DNA of 64,000 nucleotides. Source: Jaapia argillacea MUCL 33604. Taxonomy: Eukaryota; Basidiomycota; Agaricomycetes; Jaapiales; Jaapiaceae. Location of the stretch: NCBI GenBank assembly GCA_000697665.1, contig KL197715.1, positions 62,001 through 126,000 of the forward strand, given 5' to 3'. Each line of letters opens with the position of its first letter. The first letter of the stretch is position 1. The notes under the pieces were generated by a model. It had not been told where the DNA came from, ran no database searches, and saw only the letters and a program-made list of their open reading frames with translations. Shown here in pieces: positions 60,106-64,000 of this stretch. A program made the position numbers and the translations under genes.

Positions 60106-61140
60106 TCACTCTTCAACAACCACCACGACCGCTGATGAGTCTGATACAGCAAGCAAGCATTGTGCACGACTCTCTACCCCCACCATCCTCGCAGATAGGA
60201 TCAACATTGCCAGAGAACACCCGTACAGAGCCAATCTGACTGCCACTCAGGATCTGCATATGGGGCTAGAAGGTCGCGAATTCCCGGCCGTATCCAAGTA
60301 AAGTTCGCATGATATGAGGGGTGGCATCATAAAATTACTGCAAACCACCGCTTACTCACCGTAGCACTTTTCGGGCATCTCTCCCTCCCAACCAGACAAG
60401 TCAAGAGCCCAGCCCACGCCTTGGCAATACTCCCATAGCCACACAGCAAACCACATTTACCATAAAGAGCCTGCAGTGCAGAGTTCTGAGTTGGCTGCGC
60501 AGCTGCATGACAGATGCGGAACCAAGCAAGGCGTCCAAAGATGACATTTTGGGAACCTTCCGTAATTGTCACATAGTTTCCGACAGCTTGGAGCACTGAG
60601 TCGCTATCACGTGTGGCGGAGACGAGAATGCAACCGAAAATCCTATGCTTCCTTGAATGATGGAATGACGGAACGAGGGGTTCATCGTGGGCTGCCGCGC
60701 CTATCGACCGAACAATACTTGCGAGGCTCCATGGGAGGAACGGTCCTGGAGCGGACGTGAATAACTACAGAACAATAATAGGAAATTGTGAGCGAGGGTG
60801 GACCTGGGTGGTGTGGTGACTGTTGTCGTACATACCGTCGCATTGTTCTCCAAAAGTCCCTAACAGTGCCTGATTGCTTCTGAGCCCAAAGAAATTTCCA
60901 AAATAGAACGCTTTGGCCTCAACTGAGAGTACATCGGCACGCCAAACCCACGGACGGTGACGACGAGACGCGAAATTTCCTCCCAGGTCACCAACACCGG
61001 AGCAAAACCGTGAGTAAGGATGGCTGAGAATTGGCTGAGAACACGTCCATGAATATCGTGAATCGAGGCGAGGTGAAAAGCCAATTTTACTTACAGCGGT
61101 GACGACCAAGTGACGAAGTCAACAGACACTATCCCAAAAT
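60106..61140 (-). CDS. Provisional intron-rich or decayed gene, unresolved
   Basis: Coding-like pieces on the minus strand. Near 60700-60470: HDEPLVPSFHHSRKHRIFGC, ILVSATRDSDSVLQAVGNYV, TITEGSQNVIFGRLAWFRIC, then across a GT-AG intron GVGWALDLSGWEGEMPEKCY and across another APYADPEWQSDWLCT, with a possible end at 60106. Upstream, RHRPWVWRADVLSVEAKAFY and FGNFFGLRSNQALLGTFGEQ (about 60980-60840) can be joined in phase. A competing frame through the same upstream bases (LTHGFAPVLVTWEEISRLVV) is also open, and no ATG start is certain. No family recognised. Either a real multi-exon gene or a degrading one. Confidence 0.3.
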
Positions 61141-61260
61141 GCAGCGCCAAGCGTAGTCGGCCGAATCCCACATCTCCGACGGGCCCTCAGCGTCTCAATC
61201 AACCAGTTAGACGCCCTCCAAGCGCTGTGCAGACTTGATCACAGGGGATACCATCATCTC

Positions 61261-62137
61261 CTAAGGAAATCCCTCAACTTCAACAAGTTCGCGTGCGGAT
61301 CGCATGCTGGGCAGTTGCGTCGAGTCATCCAGAATCGAAGACAGAACCGCGGCGATATCCTGCAGATAATCCTGGAAGACAGCGAGGAGTAGGAAAATAG
61401 AACAGGATTGGACACGGGCAGACAGAGAAGAGGAGTGACGGGAAGAGGCTTGCCACAACCGATCGACTGTACAGTTGATCGACGTGAAAGTGTGAAACGC
61501 AAAGTGCCCGACACGTGCACACCGCCAGTCTCTTTCTCCTCCTGCAGATCCTCCGAGGAATCCTCACTTTTGGCGGCATAAACATCTATGGGCCCACCAA
61601 GTACTTACTGGTCACGATGTCGTTGCAGTGGAGCGGGCCTTTGGACGATGGTCATGGCCGAACACTTTGGTAAACTCCTTGGCCTCCGAGAATGAAATGA
61701 GTTTTCACTCTCGCCAACGGTGTCGATATCACACAGCGCACGACATCCTTCAAACACCAGACCCGAAGGTAAGTACGTATCATTTGACCTTCCAATACAC
61801 ATCTTCAGAGTTGCATCGCCAGAGCAGCTTGCCCCATCGACCATGCACATCATGTGTTGTAGGCTCCTTGGCTGGTACCGGTGTCCATCATCACGATGTT
61901 CACGTTGTCGGCCAGCTTGCTTTGTTGTCTTGACAGTGGATCCAACATTCTCGCCGGTTTGAGGATAGTCAAATGCCCAGTTCTGAGATGAATTGCGCGC
62001 AGGCTGTCGAGCTGATTCCACAATGTGGTTGTAGACCACACACACAGTTGTTGGGAAGACGACGATCCCCTCACTACGCCGCTAAGCCATCTTTGATTAC
62101 TATTGCTGTCACTGGTCGCCAATACGTTTACACTCAT
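61261..62137 (-). CDS. Provisional uncharacterised multi-exon gene
   Basis: The C-terminal exons are convincing: WGKLLWRCNSEDVYWK joins across an intron to AKEFTKVFGHDHRPKARSTA, which joins to EDSSEDLQEEKETGGVHVSG and TLRFTLSRRST, and finally DYLQDIAAVLSSILDDSTQL, PSMRSARELVEVEGFP and a stop at 61261; each join keeps phase and uses GT-AG ends. The 5' part is uncertain: MSVNVLATSDSNSNQRWLSG at 62137 is the likely start, but two overlapping frames remain open between 62060 and 61870. It lies 210 bases downstream of SHQ1 on the same strand. Function unknown; I recognise no family. Confidence 0.45.
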
Positions 62138-62347
62138 TAACTATGAATGATCATAAGGTCGCGATCCATCACAGGAGCACGGTGCAATTCTAGTTCCGGT
62201 TACAATGTCAAACTATGGTCAATTCACGATTCCAGCACCTAGCGCCGAAGGCCCCAAAGCGCACAAGCCGGTGACCAGTCTGAACGGAGAAGACGAGGAA
62301 TTGATCTTAGCACCAAGAGGGTCGAAATTGCAACCACCGAATACATT

Positions 62348-64000
62348 TTATAAAGGTTCAGCTGCCATGCGTTCAACTTCATCTGCAGACTCGTCGTCAC
62401 TATCACTATCCCGTTCCAATTCACCCTGCACAGCCTCCTCCGATTCCTCTAAGTCCCATCCAGTGGATTCTTTGTCAAGTTTCAGAGCCCTGATACGCTC
62501 TGCAAGATCTCGAAGGACGTCGTCACTAGATTCTCATTGATTTGAGTTATTTTGATTGCAGGGCAGCGTCAAAGGGACGGACGAACCTCGCATAAGCCTG
62601 TACCCAGACACAAAAATCATCTGTCCACACTTTGCTGTAAACGTAGTACACCTCATGATGATCCAATATATGTTTCATTTCCAGTAAACATCGAGTGACG
62701 AGACGCTTTCCCTTCGATAAAAAGTCTGCAACGTCTGTCCGACATTTTTCGGCGAGCTTCCATGAGCGGTAGAGCCCAAATGCAAGGGCACGGCGGTATA
62801 CAGTGGTGAAGACAGCTGAAAGCTCAGCACAAGAGAATTCAGAGGGTGAACGTGGGAGTGGGGAGGTTGCGTAGGGAGGCGGATCAAGTGCGGAAAACGC
62901 GGGTGTCAGCGAACAGATCGTCCATGCACTTTCTGGGGTGGGGTCCTGCTGAGTCGTCCGCGAGTCATACGCATACGAAAATAACAACGTGAGGAGTGTG
63001 AGGTAAAGGTTATGCGTTTGTACCGGTGTCGCGAGGTCTGAGATTACCGGCGCGGAGTTCAGAAATTTAGGCGGAAAAGTTGATGAGGTTAGCGCACGGC
63101 GTGACGATGGGCGGTCAAGTGAAATATATAGGCTGTACGGATTGACTTACATTCTTTGCGAGGAAGTCGGAGCATGGCAGCTTTCTCTTCTTCGGTATAG
63201 TTGAACGGATCTTGGGCGTCTATGAGCGCATGGGGATGTCTCCAGGCGATTAATTCCCGAATATAAGAGTCATCGGCGAAATCGGCCCTAGGTGAACCAT
63301 GCAAGTCAGATAAGCTGCGATAAAACGTTGGGGGTGTAGAGCAATGGACAGCTCACATGTAATATTCTTCGTCCCATTTCTCTTCCTCGTGCTTTAGTCG
63401 CATTTTCCTCCTTTGATCGATGGACAATGTATCAGCCAGGGAACCGAGTTCGTTCACTTCGTTTTCCGTATGTTCGACGTGAGCAAAGTAACCCGTGTAC
63501 ATGTCCAGGAATCCGTAGGGTTTCTGCAGGGACGTGTGCAACGCGGGAAGTGGGTCCGGAACCGATTGAGGTAGCTGCCAGTCGTTTTCGGCAGCTAAAG
63601 GGTAGCATGAGAGACTGTTCTTCGATGCGGAAGGGCTTGAAGGGCCTCACCTTCCAGGATCGTCTGCTGCTCCGAATCCAAGTTCAACTGGTTTGTTCTG
63701 TTTACCAAGTCTTCCTCTCCATCATCAGAGGTACTCTCTGAGTCCAGGACTTCTATCATCGGTTGAGAAGGTTGGTCTTTGCTCGGACGGGGAGCCAACA
63801 ACTTGGCCAACAAGTCCAGATCCTTGAATTCTTCTCCTTTCACTTCTTTGGTCAACGAAACTGTGAGGTATCCAGAGCTGGGATCATATTGAGCGGATGA
63901 TTTGTCGTCTTCGAGAATTCTTCCCGGAAAGTTAAGTCGAAGAAAGTAGGGGTTGATGTGGATGGTAAAGAGTGTTTCGTCAACGTTTATCTCGACGTCG
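62348..64000 (-). CDS. SHQ1: SHQ1, H/ACA snoRNP assembly chaperone (5' end off the right edge)
   Basis: SHQ1 holds dyskerin/Cbf5 during H/ACA RNP assembly, in nucleus and cytoplasm. The piece at the right edge is the end of the N-terminal CS domain (DVEINVDETLFTIHINPYFL, LNFPGRILEDDKSSAQYDPS, GYLTVSLTKE). Then an acidic linker, LHTSLQKPYGFLDMYTGYFA, LSIDQRRKMRLKHEEEKWDE, DDSYIRELIAWRHPH, DPFNYTEEEKAAMLRLPRKE, and the Shq1 helical domain: TLLFSYAYDSRTTQQDPTPE, SAWTICSLTPAFSALDP, VYRRALAFGLYRSWKLAEKC, LVTRCLLEMKHILDHHEVYY and VWTDDFCVWVQAYA. The last exon, after an intron near 62495-62555, reads SDDVLRDLAERIRALKLDKE and an acidic tail ending MAAEPL, stop at 62348. The start codon lies beyond 64000. 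Confidence 0.93.

Noticed and set aside
59885-60301. 138-codon plus ORF upstream of the regulator gene
   Set aside because: It starts in the regulator's 5' leader and runs into the provisional minus-strand gene; no protein features.
62205-62540. Plus-strand 111-codon ORF starting MSNYGQFTIPAPSAEG
   Set aside because: It lies opposite the last SHQ1 exon, which reads SDDVLRDLAERIRALKLDKE and an acidic tail in phase with the SHQ1 domain; the plus frame is its shadow.

Overview
The window is nuclear DNA of a basidiomycete fungus, most likely Agaricomycotina. Genes are dense and lie on both strands. Almost every gene is cut by introns of roughly 50-70 nt with GT-AG (once GC-AG) ends. The protein set is fungal: CAP/SRV2, a Bni1-type formin, a SIP5 homologue, CBP4, FMP25, a GDS1-type regulator and double-psi beta-barrel secreted proteins. 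No mobile element, CRISPR array or virus-like gene was recognised.

Layout, left to right: a formin (3' part off the left edge), a coiled-coil acidic protein, an RBM5/RBM10-like splicing factor, a tiny complex I subunit gene (NDUFB4/B15 type), COQ7, an intron-bearing tRNA-Leu, a large Ser/Thr-rich single-pass membrane protein, a PhoD-like phosphatase split into micro-exons, a SERCA-type calcium pump, SIP5, a doubtful ORF, CBP4, an arrestin-like protein, an SLC35F6-type transporter, a 2.7 kb gene-poor gap, CAP, two tandem secreted barrel proteins, an uncharacterised basic protein, FMP25 (RCC1 repeats), a small N-myristoylation-motif protein, a JSN1/PUF1-type RNA-binding protein, a large winged-helix regulator, a poorly resolved 2 kb stretch with two provisional genes, and SHQ1 (5' part off the right edge).

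Functional themes: actin control (formin, CAP); mitochondrial biogenesis (NDUFB4-type subunit, COQ7, CBP4, FMP25); RNA metabolism (RBM5-like, PUF, SHQ1); membrane transport (SERCA, SLC35F6-like, arrestin-like). Several pairs share short divergent promoters: RBM5-like/NDUFB4 130 bp apart, arrestin/SLC35F6 326 bp apart. There is no evidence for an operon-like or metabolic gene cluster.

The most unusual signal is gene structure. The PhoD-like gene carries consecutive exons of 20, 9, 5 and 19 nt that together encode its Asp/His metal-binding core. The NDUFB4-type gene and CBP4 also have 11-13 nt exons. These genes were assembled by hand from splice sites and conserved family sequence. Exon boundaries given without a stated check should be read as approximate.
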